This document shows, piece after piece, positions 48,304 through 60,261 of a stretch of DNA of 64,000 bases. A program made the translations under genes and the position numbers. The stretch is taken from assembly GCA_964035545.1 (NCBI GenBank), contig OZ037770.1, forward strand, positions 13,285,642-13,349,641. Direction: 5' to 3'. Below the pieces are notes generated by a model. The model had not been told where the DNA came from. It saw nothing but the letters and a program-made list of their open reading frames with translations, and searched no databases. The stretch is from Bugula neritina (taxonomy: Eukaryota; Bryozoa; Gymnolaemata; Cheilostomatida; Bugulidae). How positions within the stretch are numbered: position 1 is the first letter of the stretch; each line of letters begins with the position of its first letter.

Positions 48304-50373
48304 GCAGGTATACATTTTCATACTTAAACCGGTGTTTGACAATTTTTTGAGAATAAAATTAAGTTTTGAAAAAATGTTTGTAAAACAAAATGTAAATTAA
48401 ATTTGAACTTGATTTGGGTGAGTTTTCAGTCAATAATGTTGGTCTCTCTTTTCAAAGTCTATTCAGTCCGATTTGTATTTGAAATCGAGTCATGTGACCA
48501 TATTTCTCCTGAGATTTCTAATCCTCAAATTTCCAGCTTGTAAAAATTTTTTACTTAAAACATGAGATAGAGTTTTATTATTTTCATACTTATGCCACTA
48601 GAGTACCACCAGAATACGCTGCTTACATATAATCATTCTTGCTTTTAAGATTTAGATGTTTCTGGAAGTTGTCCTGTTAGACTGAGTTTCAGCTCCCAAT
48701 GGATGATGATGTTAGGGGTGACAATTGAAACATCTCAGTTAGATGCAACAACATTAGTTTATCTGACGTAAATACCACTTATCTCGATTTTTTGTTTGCG
48801 TTTAGATCTAATGTATAATAATATATTTACAACTCTTTAATAAGAATTTTTTGTTACTTTTTACTCATTGTGTGTTGTCATGGCTACTTAACCACAAAAT
48901 CTTAGCTATTCCTTGTCAAACATACAGTTGAAGAGAGCTCAGGCTACGAAGTAATCTTAGTTTTGTACTATATAATAGTAGTTCATGTAAGATAAACATA
49001 ACTAAATTTGTAATAAAGTTTACCATAACTGATAGACACTTGATTCATGTTCTGTAATATAAGTCATGTTAGATCATTAATCAAAGATCATACGCGAGTT
49101 TTTAATACAAATCAAAAGCACTTGATGCAAAGACAGCTTCCTGATTAATAAATATGTAGGCAATTTCAACGTTCTCAAGTTTTGGAAAACTGCTAAACTT
49201 TTTGATTATCTAAAATCTCCAATATATATTTACCTAAACCCACTGCAAGTTCTATTTTTCAAAATCCTGTTAACATACTGGAATGCTCGAATTTGTATTT
49301 AAGGTGAGAATTCCTACCTGCCACCACCTACGCTCTACCTGATATAATAAACACAATACTTATTTTAGCATATAAAAAGATGCATATTTTGTTTTTAAAT
49401 TGAGTTGCCACTTTTATATAGAATACAAATTTTCAAAATCATTAAAGCATTGGAACCACAAATGCAATTTGACACATCTGTTTTTGATGAACTACGCGTT
49501 GTAGGAGTTATCGTCTTCATTACATCTGCATTTAAAGAGACGTTATTGGACTCGATGAACTGGAAAAAAATAATATTGGTTCTAGCTCAGTGATTGGACT
49601 AACCAAAATCTCATTTGAGACCCATAATTTCCAAAGTGGCGGAATTTCCCCTGAAGTCCAGTGTGCCGAGGATACTAAATTTAGAATTACTAAAATTAAT
49701 ATAAATAGAGGTGACATTGAATGCAACGACAACTATGTCTGCTTAAATAGTTTAATTAAGATAGAGTTAGGTTTTATGTCACTTTAACTTAAAACTTTAT
49801 AAAGCTAGCTTTAATTATTTATAAACAGGTTGAGGTTATACCAATTTTAATTTTAATTTAAGTTTTGAATTTGATACTCCATAGTCATAGTGATAGTCAT
49901 GGTGATGGTCTATACCGACACTCGTACTGATGCCTATAGTCATACTCATACTCATAGCGATAGTCATAGTCGACAGTGATGCTGATGCCACTTTAAAAGC
50001 GTCAATATTAATATAATTTGCTTGTTACAATTGCTTTTCGTTAAAAGTAAAGGCAATCTGCAATTTGAACTCCAACAACTCCTAAATGTACACTTGGAAC
50101 AGTACAATGCTACTAGTTGTAGTACTAGTAAAAACTTGTAATTAGGGCAGATTACCTCAATCTCCTGTTTTCACAGTGACAATAAAATTGTTTTATAATG
50201 TATTTAAACACCTGGTTTAACTAACGTAATTGAATTTTTAACGAAAAACTGAACTGCAAACAAATAAACTATTCGTTCTCATTGCTATTTTTATTAAGTA
50301 TTTACTATGATTACTCTATATATAACTAAATTTATTATTTTATAAATGTAATATGTAACACTTCAGATCAAGC
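48304..50373. other. Intergenic region between the two TRIM-like genes
   Basis: No gene is supported. The left half (to about 49300) is the 3' flank of copy 1 and matches the flank of copy 2. From about 49495 it corresponds to the upstream flank of copy 1, including the block ending TGTGCCGAGGA near 49675 and a short hexamer tract near 49880-49990. AATAAA at 48352-48357 is the probable polyadenylation signal of copy 1. Confidence 0.6.
48352..48357 (+). terminator. Polyadenylation signal AATAAA, TRIM-like copy 1
   Basis: AATAAA lies 49 bases after the stop codon. The equivalent site in copy 2 is conserved at 54413. Confidence 0.7.
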
Positions 50374-53300
50374 ATGGCGGTGGCTGAATTAACTAGAAGT
50401 AATCAGTGTGGATTTTGTTTTCTTCAAGAAGGTTTGGAAGACCCCAAGTTTCTTCCTTGTGGTCACGCTCACTGTTTATCTTGTCTAAATGGTGATTTTG
50501 ATGTTAACAATATGCTGAGATGTCCTTGGTGTAGGTAAGTGATCTTACATCAACTCCTCTCATCAGTACACACTAATGTATGTAGACCCGAATAACAGTA
50601 CATAAAAGCTTAGTGAATATTTACAGTCAGTTTTTAACGCATAAAATCGTGATTATAAACAGCATAGGACACTATAAAAGTGAAATAAATTTATAAAATC
50701 GTTGCCTGGTAGTTTAGGATGATTTAATTCAAATTTAACTGTGCTATTTTCCAGAGAAGTGTGTAATGCGAGTATAGAGAGTCTCCCGTCTGCTGATATG
50801 GAAGATAACTCCACACCTTGTGATGTCTGCACTAAGAAAAAAATAAAAAACATATCAGCAGTCATTTACTGTACTGTGTGTCATAAACTCCTCTGCCAGG
50901 AACATAATGAGGTTAGGGTTTATCTAAAGTTGTTTACTGTATTGGCTAAATATTTAGTTTTGCATTTTTAAACTCAATTTTAATTATTGTTTTGTTGATT
51001 CAGTAAACTTGATTGAATAAATAAATGTCAATAATAATAAATTAATATTCAATATCAATGCAGTCCTTTTCACTGACTGGTGATAGAGAACGCTTTGTAA
51101 TTTTTTTGCAATTGTTGACTGGTTTATCAATTACTTGTTACTTGATAATCTAATTAAATAATTTGTATCGTGTTATAAATAAAATGTTTGCTTTGTAATA
51201 GCAACATGATGTCGTCTGTGATGACCACCAGAAGATGACCATCTGTGACTACAGAATACAAGCCAAGAGACTGGAAAGAAGAGTTTGTCCCAAACACGCA
51301 GACCAGCAGATATCTCAGGGTTGTAGAGTCTGTGTTCAGTTGTTCTGTGTGCAGTGTTTATCTGGCATTGAGTCATGTGTTGGAGGTAAGACTTCCTTAG
51401 TGCTTAAAGAATTTATTTAGTAGCTAGCTGGTACAAGTAGCAGTGCTATTGCATTTATATTTACATTTAGTTTTTAGTGATTTAGTAGATATGAGTAGAA
51501 TTTGCTTATCTAAAATAGATTATAAATAAACTCTCGTTTCTTTATCTTGTCCCATTTCTGTGATATTGTAAAAACTCGTTTCCATTGTTGGGAATGCTCT
51601 TCCTAACATCACCAATAACCTTTACGGAGATTCAGACCCTGTGTTTACTGAGCCAGTGCGTTGACCCCTAGACCGCGGCTACTCCATAGTATTTGTTATG
51701 AATATTGTGAGTATAAAAGCCGGTGTACATATATCACAGGCTCATCCCATGACATGGTGGGTCTAGATGACCTAGTTCAACACATAACAGATTTAAATAA
51801 ACTGATTGGTACAGAGGAAAAAGTGTCTGCTTTCTTCAAAAAGATTTCCAAAACTGTGTCTGATTTTGACACGGAGACAAGAGATATGTTGGATGTTCTA
51901 TACACTCAACGTGATGAACAGGTGACTGTTTATATTAGGGTATTGTACCTCGTAGCACGTGTGTATTATTTTAAGGTATAGGAGCTATTGACCCCAACCT
52001 ACAGAGAATTATGTGAATAAATTTCAAAATACAGTAGACAGCACAAGGCACTTCTGCTGCACACGATTTATTTTTTTAATGTTCGTATCTTCCTGCTAGA
52101 TGAACGCTGTAAGTTACCGGGATTTGGCGATTTGGAAAGTTCTAGGTGATAAATTATGTTTGAGTTGTAATGTTAAATTTGTAGCTCAGTAATTGATTTA
52201 TTTTGAGACTATCTACTGATTTAGTTGAGTGAGGTGAGACTGAAGTATGAAAAACTTGAGAAGGAATTCTTAGCTAGTAGAAAGAAGACTAAAGAGGAAC
52301 TGAACAGATACATGGAGAGAGAAGTTGGAACCGTTTGGTCTGAACTGAGCAGGAATAGAATGAAGATAGAAACTCAACTTAGACATGACAATCAGGTGTG
52401 TTGAATAGGATTTTAGGTAAAATTGGTACAGGTAAAAATGGCACAAGTAATGATGGCGCAAATGGAAAGTGGGTACAAATGACACACTGATTTTACATTT
52501 TCTCAAACCCCAAACTCAGACTGCCATTTCCAAACCTAAACCCGCATCTCAAGCACCCAAACCCTAATATTGAGAATGTGCCATTTTTACCTACTTTGCC
52601 ATTTGTGCCATTTTTACCTGTGCCATTTTTACCGGACACTGTTGAATACTTGTCTGTTTTCTAATTTAAGACTTTTGCTTTTCTGCTACTGCCGAGACCA
52701 TTTAGCCCGGAACATAACTTTTAGATGCTATGTGTATAAAAAGATACATTTGTAGTCACTATCTATTGGGAGTTCAACTTTACTCTGTCATCCAATAATG
52801 TATCGCTATGAAATATCATCAGAGAACTTCATGGTTTTGTTATTGTGAAATGGGTTATAGTTAGTTATGGTTATGGTGAGTTTTATTCTCTGTAGATAAT
52901 GCAGATGTTGCATTGAATTTACTTTTTATGAGAAAAAATGAAAGTATACATCTCAGTTTGCTTGACATAATAACATATATAGTAAGGTATATATTGTTTG
53001 TAAGTTAATAGACACACCGATATTGCTTTGGCTAGCTGCTGTATTATTGTGTTGTAAGCCTTCACACTTGAGTCTTTCTGTGATTTCTGTTGATAGTGTT
53101 ATATTACGTACATGCTGAAATAAACTGAACAGTCAAAGTCGTTTTACAGGTGGATCTGGTTGAAGGATTTGCAGAGATTAAAGAGAGAATACAGAGGCTG
53201 ATATCTGTTGAGATACCTAAACTAGAGCTGTGTGATGTCATGTCTCTAAAGGTCAAAGGTTAGTATACTAAACTATAGCTTATCAATTTCTACTCTATTA

Positions 53301-54364
53301 GTAAAATATGAGATTCTTATATATACTGTAAGATAAAGTTTCTATACTTTATAGCATCTACTATACCTCTATTTGTAGATGTTATTTCTATAGTTTATAG
53401 TATCACCGAACCTCTCTTTGTAGACAAGAAAAGAGACATAGAAGTAGAAGTGGTATCCGAAGCAGATGTATCTGCTGGTTTAAATCAAGGAGTGATATTG
53501 TATACTCTTCCTAAATCTCTCAAACTCGTCAAATCTGTTGATGTTTCTAATGACTGTAGGTCTGTCTGTGAATATGAGGGCAACACTTACATAGGATTGT
53601 CAGTGGGAGGGATAGATAGAATAGATGAGGGTTTCAATGTTACCAAATCATTTATTAGTAGTGATAGATATGTGGAATCGGTTACTGTGTATAAGGACAG
53701 AATATATGTATTGTTTCGGGTGGATTACGGCAGTACTGTCAATGTTTACACTCTTAAGGGTGACCAGGTGATCAGATGGTATCATGAGGGTGAAAGTGTT
53801 CATTTAAACAAACTTGTAATTATTGATGATCAGGTTGTAATCCCTAATAGATGTCGTCAATCATTTACAATTTACTCTCTTACTGGGAAGGTAATTAAGC
53901 ATGTGCCTTGCTCTCTACTCAGTGCAGACTCCCCGGTAGGTATATGTACAGCAGGCAGACATTGTGTAGTAGTTTCTGACTGGGGTTCCTCTCAAGTATT
54001 TAAATTAGACTTGACAACAGAGAAAGTCATCTGGACATGCAAAGATGTATCTAAGCCAGAAAGTGTGACCTGCTATAGAAGTAAATATATTTTGGTGGCC
54101 AGCTACAACAGTAAAACTATCTGGGTACTGGATGTAAAGACAGGTTAGTAGACCATAATCTTAGTATTGTATATATTCCATGTATATAAATCAGAGAAGG
54201 TGGTTCAGGCCAGTAGCCATACATTTAATAATGTTGCAGGTGAACCCTTGTCTGAATTACGGGAGGCTGAAGGCAAAATTACTGTGTATGATCTAGCTAT
54301 ATCTGGGAATACCTTGATCGTACCTTCTGGTAAGAAGAAAGTGCTGTTCTACCAAATGAACTGA
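50374..54364 (+). CDS. TRIM-like RING/B-box/coiled-coil/beta-propeller protein, copy 2
   Basis: Eight exons (50374-50534, 50755-50911, 51202-51385, 51740-51921, 52225-52395, 53150-53258, 53424-54143, 54240-54364) have the same lengths and phases as copy 1, giving 602 codons. All zinc-binding residues of the RING and both B-box-like fingers are kept. Differences from copy 1 concentrate in the C-terminal propeller: about 32 of 232 residues differ in exon 7 (for example FRENFSSAVTVYT versus FRVDYGSTVNVYT, and VVVSNRLRQ versus VVIPNRCRQ). The RING differs at only a few positions outside its ligands. No frameshift or stop is present, so both copies look functional. Role as for copy 1, by inference. 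Confidence 0.9.
51549..51689 (-). mobile_element. tRNA-derived SINE in intron 3 of TRIM-like copy 2
   Basis: This is the duplicate of the SINE in copy 1, at the same intron position and orientation, with a few substitutions (for example GTCTAGGGGTCAACGCACTGG in the tRNA-like part). It has the same ATTGGTGATGTTAGGAAGAG core. Confidence 0.7.
52413..52640. mobile_element. Foldback (MITE-like) element in intron 5 of TRIM-like copy 2
   Basis: This is the counterpart of the element at 46309, slightly shorter. GGTAAAAATGGCACAAG on the left is mirrored by TGTGCCATTTTTACC on the right. The number of inner units differs from copy 1. Confidence 0.6.
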
Positions 54365-55608
54365 GCAGGTATACATTTTCATACTTGAACTGGTGTTCGA
54401 CAATTTTCTGAGAATAAAATTAAATTTTGAAAAAATGTTTGTAAAACAAAATGTAAATAAAATTTCAACTTGATTTAGGTGAGTTTTCAGTCAATAATGT
54501 TGGTCTCTCTTTTCCAAGTCTATTCGGTCAGATTTGTATTTGAAATTTCTCCTGAGATTTCTAATGATCAATTTTTCAGCTTGTAAAAACTTTTTACTTA
54601 AAACATGTTTTATTGTTTTATTATTTTCATACTTATGCCACTAGAATACCACCAGAATACGCTGCTTACATATCATCAATCTTGCTTTTAAGATTTAGAT
54701 GTTTCTGGAAGTTGTCCTGTGAGACTGAGTTCCAGCTCCCAATGGATGATGATGTTAGGGGTGACAGTTGAAGCATCTCAGTTAGATGCAACAACATTAG
54801 TTTATCTGACATAAATACCACTTAACTCGACTTTTTGTTTGTTTAGATCTAATGTATAATCATATATTTACAGCTTTTTAATAATAATTTTTGTTACTTT
54901 TTACTTATTGTGTTTTACTTATTATGTTATTATATACTTACTGTGTATTATCATGGTGGCTCACAGATATTAACTTATTTTTTGTAAATCATGCAATTGT
55001 AAGCTCAAGCGATATCTAATAAGAGTAAATTTATTTTTAGTTTGTAGTATAATATAATGGTGTGTCATGTAAGTTATATATACAAATATCCATGTTATAA
55101 ATTTATATTATAGTTTACAATATCTGGCCATTTATTCATAATATATGTTGGACTGTCAGTATATTATATTGTGTACGGTTCTTGTTTCAATGTCAACAAA
55201 CCTAGTTTAATTCACCAAAATCTAGGTAAAGTTTATTATAGTAATTTTTTAACTTTGTTTACATCATTGTAATAACCATTTCATGCCTTTATTACAGCTT
55301 TTTTTAATACCATCTGCTTGGATTTGTCTTATTTTTCACTCTGTATTCCATAAACATTCCAATGTCTATTGTTTGTGCAATAACTACTCAGTCATTTGAT
55401 TCATCTATTAGTAAATCAACATGAATAAAATAAATAAACTGTTTTTCCAACATTTCTAATTCATACTTTTTCAATTTTAATCAACTAGCAGACAGCTCAA
55501 GGGTATTCTCTACACACTAAAACTTGTTAGCCAAGTATCTCAATTTAGTTATTGCCAAATAAGATGTAACTTGCTGAAGTAAACAGTGTACTAGTTTGGT
55601 ATCCATTA
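54365..55608. other. 3' region between TRIM-like copy 2 and the F-box gene
   Basis: No gene is supported. AATAAA at 54413-54418 is the likely signal for copy 2. Similarity to the flank of copy 1 fades near 54960. For the convergent F-box gene, AATAAA on the minus strand occurs at about 55229-55234 and 55287-55292, a few hundred bases after its stop. Plus-strand AATAAA repeats at 55424-55440 have no gene to serve. Confidence 0.55.
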
Positions 55609-58600
55609 CTAGTTGAAGAGCAACTCATTGAAGTACTTCAACTGAGAGAGTATACTAGTTTGGTATCTGTTTGTTGGTCGCACAACCTTCTGTCTATCTG
55701 CTCTCTCAAAGTTGGATCTGAACATCTCATAATATCCACCGTCTGCTAGGGTTACAGATCTCAGATCCATGCATCTCATTCTACAATCAGCCAATAAAGT
55801 AATCAGCTAGAATTATTTTTGAAACTGCATGGTGTGGACTGTAAACTTGCAAAGTAACTACTACTGCTACTAATAATAATAATCATAATTTATTAATTGA
55901 AACAATATTTTACACATGACACTAATTCTGAACAGATATTACGACTTGTATGAACTATTTTTACATTAGTTGTCCAGAAAGTTAAATGTGAATCGCATCA
56001 ATATGATTGGTTTTGATACCCTTACTTTGACTAATCAAGTTCAATTTTTTCGAGAAAACATAGTCACGCTAGAAGATCAGCCAATCACTGATCATACATG
56101 AGTTTTTATACAAGCACTACCTTTGTTTATACTTATTTCTAGCGCAAACGTTACAGTAAACACCTGAATCAACTCACCTCATCAAATCGATGAATTTGCT
56201 ACTCTTATCACTGTATCGTATTGTATCAGGTTCCCACTGTATCTCTACTCGAACAAGTCGTCTGCTGTGAGTAGCTAAGGCATTTATTATCTGATCCACG
56301 TGTACTCTACTCATGTTGCCGTGAAACCAGCCATGTGCTTTACCAATAGTCAAAATTCTAAAACATAAAATAAAAAATAATTTAAAAATCTAAAGTGAGT
56401 TTAACCACAATTTCACTTTCAAACACGAATAAGGTGTTGTAGAAATTGAGCATATTACTCAAATGATTGATTACCGAACCGTAACCAAATATTGAGTTTC
56501 CTACAATTAACTGAAGAACGGTTTTGTTCATCCATCATTTATGAGCTCTACTCACCGGATGTTAGGTAAATGAGGTATAGCAGCCAGCCAGAAGTGCTCA
56601 TCTAGTTTAGATTTACCGTTCAACATGAGACCATGTAGCATGTGTCCGTGTGTTTGTATGTAGTTCATGATGACTTGGTCTGAGAGGCTGTATGTGTTAC
56701 TCAAGTCCACACTCTTTAGAAGTTCCAGTTTGTTGTTGGTAGACATTGACAGTAACACCTGCAACCAAAGATGGAGGTATATGACAGGTAATTCAATAGC
56801 CCATAATATGCTTTAATTAATTGTTTTCATGATGTTTTGGCTTAGAGAGCTCAAAGTATTGCAGAAATACCGTGACTTGTTTTGTGAGATTTTTTATCTT
56901 CACCTAAGCTTTATTATTTCAAGGTATTTTATTGTAGGCCTATAAAAACTGACACAAGGCACGTGTGCAAATTAAATAATTTTTCTCATTTCATACATTA
57001 TTAATACACCTATGAATTTGTTCTATAAAACGACTTAATACTTGAATGCGTATTTTCTAAGTGTATAGTTTCATTGCTCTTGCAAATTTAGCAATATGCA
57101 TATTTAAACTTTAAAGACACATTTTACCGTACAAATTTCTGTATTTTATTTAAAGCAGAAAGTTTAAAAGGAAGGGTAGAATGTGAATGCATTGGTTTTG
57201 TGTAGAGCAAATTGAATTTTACTGAATTTACTTGTAATTTTTTTAACCCTTACTTTATGAATGGTATCCTTGAGACTCTGGTTTTAGGTATACATTGAAG
57301 AGTTATCTTACCTTGTCAGTGAAGAAGTCGCAGTGAGCTACAGAGAGAAATGAGAGACTCGGTAGTTTAGTGAGTAGTTCCATTATAGTGTTCTCACTTA
57401 AATCAGTGCAACTGATGTCTAACTCCTTTATATGCTTACACTTGTGCCAGTCTACTGCCTCCATATATTCATCCTTGAGGTCTGAAATAGGCATTTCATA
57501 GTGCGAGTGGAGTTATCTCCCTTCTTATTCCACTCTAGAGAGTCATGTATAGAAGAATGCATTATGAAAGTTGTAAAACTTCATTATATGCATTATAAGT
57601 TTTTAACTTAAAAACTTGGTGTGCTTTGGCTTTTCCTATTGCATTGTGTTACACTAGTCTGCCTATATAGGCCCATGCTCTGTATATACAATACTCTGTA
57701 TACACAATACTCAAGCTATGCATGCATATGGACAATTAATAGTTACTGTAATATATCAGTATATGCAATAGAGAAAATGTTTGAAATTAATTTATCCACC
57801 TTTTTTGACAAATTTTAAATGTTTCTCTTGATCTTGGTAATTATACAATAAGATTAATACTTAGATGGTAGCTAATTAAAAACATATTTAAGTATATCTT
57901 TTTATACAAGCGACTCAAATTATTCAAGTTCACATAATTTCTTTAATAAAAGCATTATAACTTAGTAGCAGGAGTAGGTATGACAATGTTCTCTACCTGT
58001 ATGGCGAAGAAGCAGCGTTTGAAGTTTCTTACAGCGAGACGTCAGATGTTTGAGAGACGACCCAGTCACCTGCAGGCAGTAGTTTACCGCCAAAACCTCC
58101 AGGTGGATGCAACTGGCCGCCAGCATTTCAAGATGGCTGTCTTCCACAAATGTTACCCCGTAAAAGTTCACTATCCGTAGATTAGGAGTGTAACCTCTTA
58201 TTTTCCCGATGTTTATGACTTCAAACTTTTCTTCACTTTCACTGGACAGATCAAATGTACCTACGCACATGCAATACCGACACACATACAGACGCAGTTG
58301 GCTGCTTGTAAAGTAAGAGGAACATTATGCTATTTAAGTAAACTTTGTCTAAAAAACTGGATGCATTGGAGTTGTCTTATCTCAATTAAAAACCTCATTT
58401 AGATTTTTCAGCAGTAAACTTTCTGCATAAATCAACAGTCTGTTGCACAGACATCTTTGTAGGCATATTGTATTTACTATAACTACTGTACTTACTATAC
58501 TTACTGTATTTACTATACTTCCTGTATTTACTATACTTCCTATAACTACTGTACTTACTATACTTACTGTATTTACTATATTTACTATACTTACTGTATT

Positions 58601-60261
58601 TACTATACTTTCTATAACTACTGTACTTCCTATAACTACTGTACTTACTATACTTACTGTATTTACTATACTTACTATAACTACTGTACTTACTATACTT
58701 ACTGTATTTACTATATTTACTATACTTACTATAATATTTACTATACTCACTATATTTACTATACATATTATACTCACTATAATTACTATATTTACTATAC
58801 TTACTATATTTACTTGTCTATAGTATCAAGCAAGCTTAGCATGAACCCCTCTACTATAGCTCAGAGCCTACCAATAAGGTGAAGGACTTTCAGAGACGAC
58901 AAGAAGCTGTAGACTCTCCTCATGAACCCCTCAAGGAAGACAACTTCTGAGAGACAGATACACAGGCTATATAAGTTGCTAGGGAAGCTGTTGAGGTCGG
59001 TGAAGTCATACAGCTAAAACAATAGTATAGTACTCAGGCTAAGATTGGAAGAGGCTCAATTAACCAATCAAAACGCTAGTTACATTCTGTTAATGTGTAA
59101 TTTTGTTCCCAGAGAAATGTTTCTCTTCGATATGTGAATACAGTCACCTGTGTAGCCTTAGAGAAGTCTAAAGTCATTCTCTTCACCCCTGGACACTTAT
59201 TGGCCAGTTCATGGACCACAGGCACAGTTATAAACTCGCATGGTAAATCTATAGATCGCAGCTGATTTGCAAATCTGAAAAAGTTTCAAGACTATAAGTA
59301 GTTTGAGAGAATATAACTTTTCTGCATGGGACATAACTACAGGTTGATGCATCATAGTAACTTAGTAATTTGTCAGGTTTTTATTAACTGCCTGATACTA
59401 AATCAAAAGCAGCCTAAATTTCATGACCAAAGCTAAGCAAAACACAACATTACCAAATCATAGAACATAAGTTCAGATACTTCATTTTCTTAGTTTATAC
59501 AGAATCTATGTGCCTCTTTTTACCTCACACTAATGAGAGCCATGATAGCCTGAGCCTGTACACTGTAGTCTGTGTACTCTGCTCTAAACGTCATGTCTTT
59601 CCATAACTGGCCATTGTAGCTGAGTAATCTCCACTTGCGACATACTAGGGCCACAGTCTTGGCCAGTTCTCTGTGAGGGACGTATGACAATACCGAGAGC
59701 AAGCTCTTCTCTGGCAGATCATTTATATGCAGCTAAAAAATAAGATATATATACCATACATGTTGTGTGTATGTGTATGTGTATGTGTGTGCTCTCGTGT
59801 AAAATTGTAAATTTTTACTAATATAACAGATTGCGTGCTTAGATATTGCTGCTTCCTTGTATTAAATGTCCATGTTGAGTTAGCACATATAATATGTTCA
59901 TAATATTATCTACCCAACTGGTTATTTACTAATTGGACGAACATATTGCATTGTATGTATTTTTGTGGTATGTTTAGACCTATAAAGTAGACTTTAACTT
60001 ATAAATACTTATAAACCATCCAACCAATAACCCACATGCACATGTTGACAAATATACTGACACATATACTAACACATATACTGACACATATACTGTTACT
60101 GACACATATACTGACACATATACTGACAAATATACTGACACATATACTGATACATATACTGACACATATACTGACACACATATACTGACACATATACCTA
60201 CCCCTACATGTTCCGTTAAGGCAGAGTCCTCTCCAACTCTCCCATGCTCTTCCTCACTCAT
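55609..60261 (-). CDS. F-box / leucine-rich-repeat protein (FBXL type), 508 aa
   Basis: Nine minus-strand exons (60261-60202, 59732-59524, 59274-59148, 59013-58872, 58260-57997, 57481-57312, 56758-56556, 56357-56178, 55780-55609) total 1,527 bases, exactly 508 codons plus stop. Residues 21-67 form an F-box (INDLPEKSLLSVLSYVPHRE followed by LVCRKWRLL and LWKDM). Degenerate leucine-rich repeats follow: NLRIVNFYGVTFVEDSHLEM, LEVLAVNYCLQVTGSSLKHL, IKELDISCTDLSENTIMELL and LLKSVDLSNTYSLSDQ. The C-terminus (GGYYEMFRSNFERADR, then FNELLFN) matches a vertebrate F-box/LRR protein I remember but cannot name with confidence. F-box proteins bring substrates to SCF (Skp1-cullin-F-box) ubiquitin ligases; the substrate is unknown. 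The exon 1 donor is GTAGGT at 60201, which keeps phase 0. Confidence 0.92.
58465..58815. repeat. 9-base tandem repeat in intron 4 of the F-box gene
   Basis: About 350 bases of TACTATACT / TACTGTATT nonamers with CTATAACTACTG interruptions. The period of nine yields open frames such as SKYSKYSKY on the minus strand, which are not coding: the F-box gene splices from 58872 to 58260 across it. Confidence 0.85.
60046..60197. repeat. 12-base repeat abutting the exon 1 donor of the F-box gene
   Basis: About twelve copies of CTGACACATATA and near variants begin within a few bases of the donor of exon 1. On the minus strand the reading frame continues from exon 1 into VSVYVSVYVS repeats, so unspliced RNA would encode a hydrophobic repeat tail. 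Confidence 0.85.

Larger units (their letters stand above)
43190..54960 (+). repeat. Tandem segmental duplication carrying the two TRIM-like genes
   Basis: About 43190-49300 and 49495-54960 are related along their length, including upstream DNA, all eight exons, introns, an intronic SINE, an intronic foldback element and about 600 bases of 3' flank. The offset is about 6.3 kb at the left edge, 6,226 bases at the start codons and 6,061 at the stops, because introns differ by small deletions. Examples of shared flank are ATTGGACTRACCA upstream and GCCACTAGARTACCACCAGA downstream. Both copies are in direct orientation. Confidence 0.9.

Noticed and set aside
49405-49787. Overlapping short frames between the TRIM-like copies
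   Set aside because: They fall in the duplicated upstream flank. The related sequence at 43190-43500 does not keep the frames open, so there is no sign of coding constraint.
58382-58823. SKYSKYSKY and VSIVNIVNT open frames on the minus strand
   Set aside because: They come from the 9-base repeat in an intron of the F-box gene, whose exons splice across in phase with conserved protein on both sides.
59980-60201. Continuation of F-box exon 1 into VSVYVSVYVS repeats
   Set aside because: A GTAGGT donor at 60201 joins exon 1 in phase to the F-box exon at 59732. The repeats are a 12-base simple repeat without homology.
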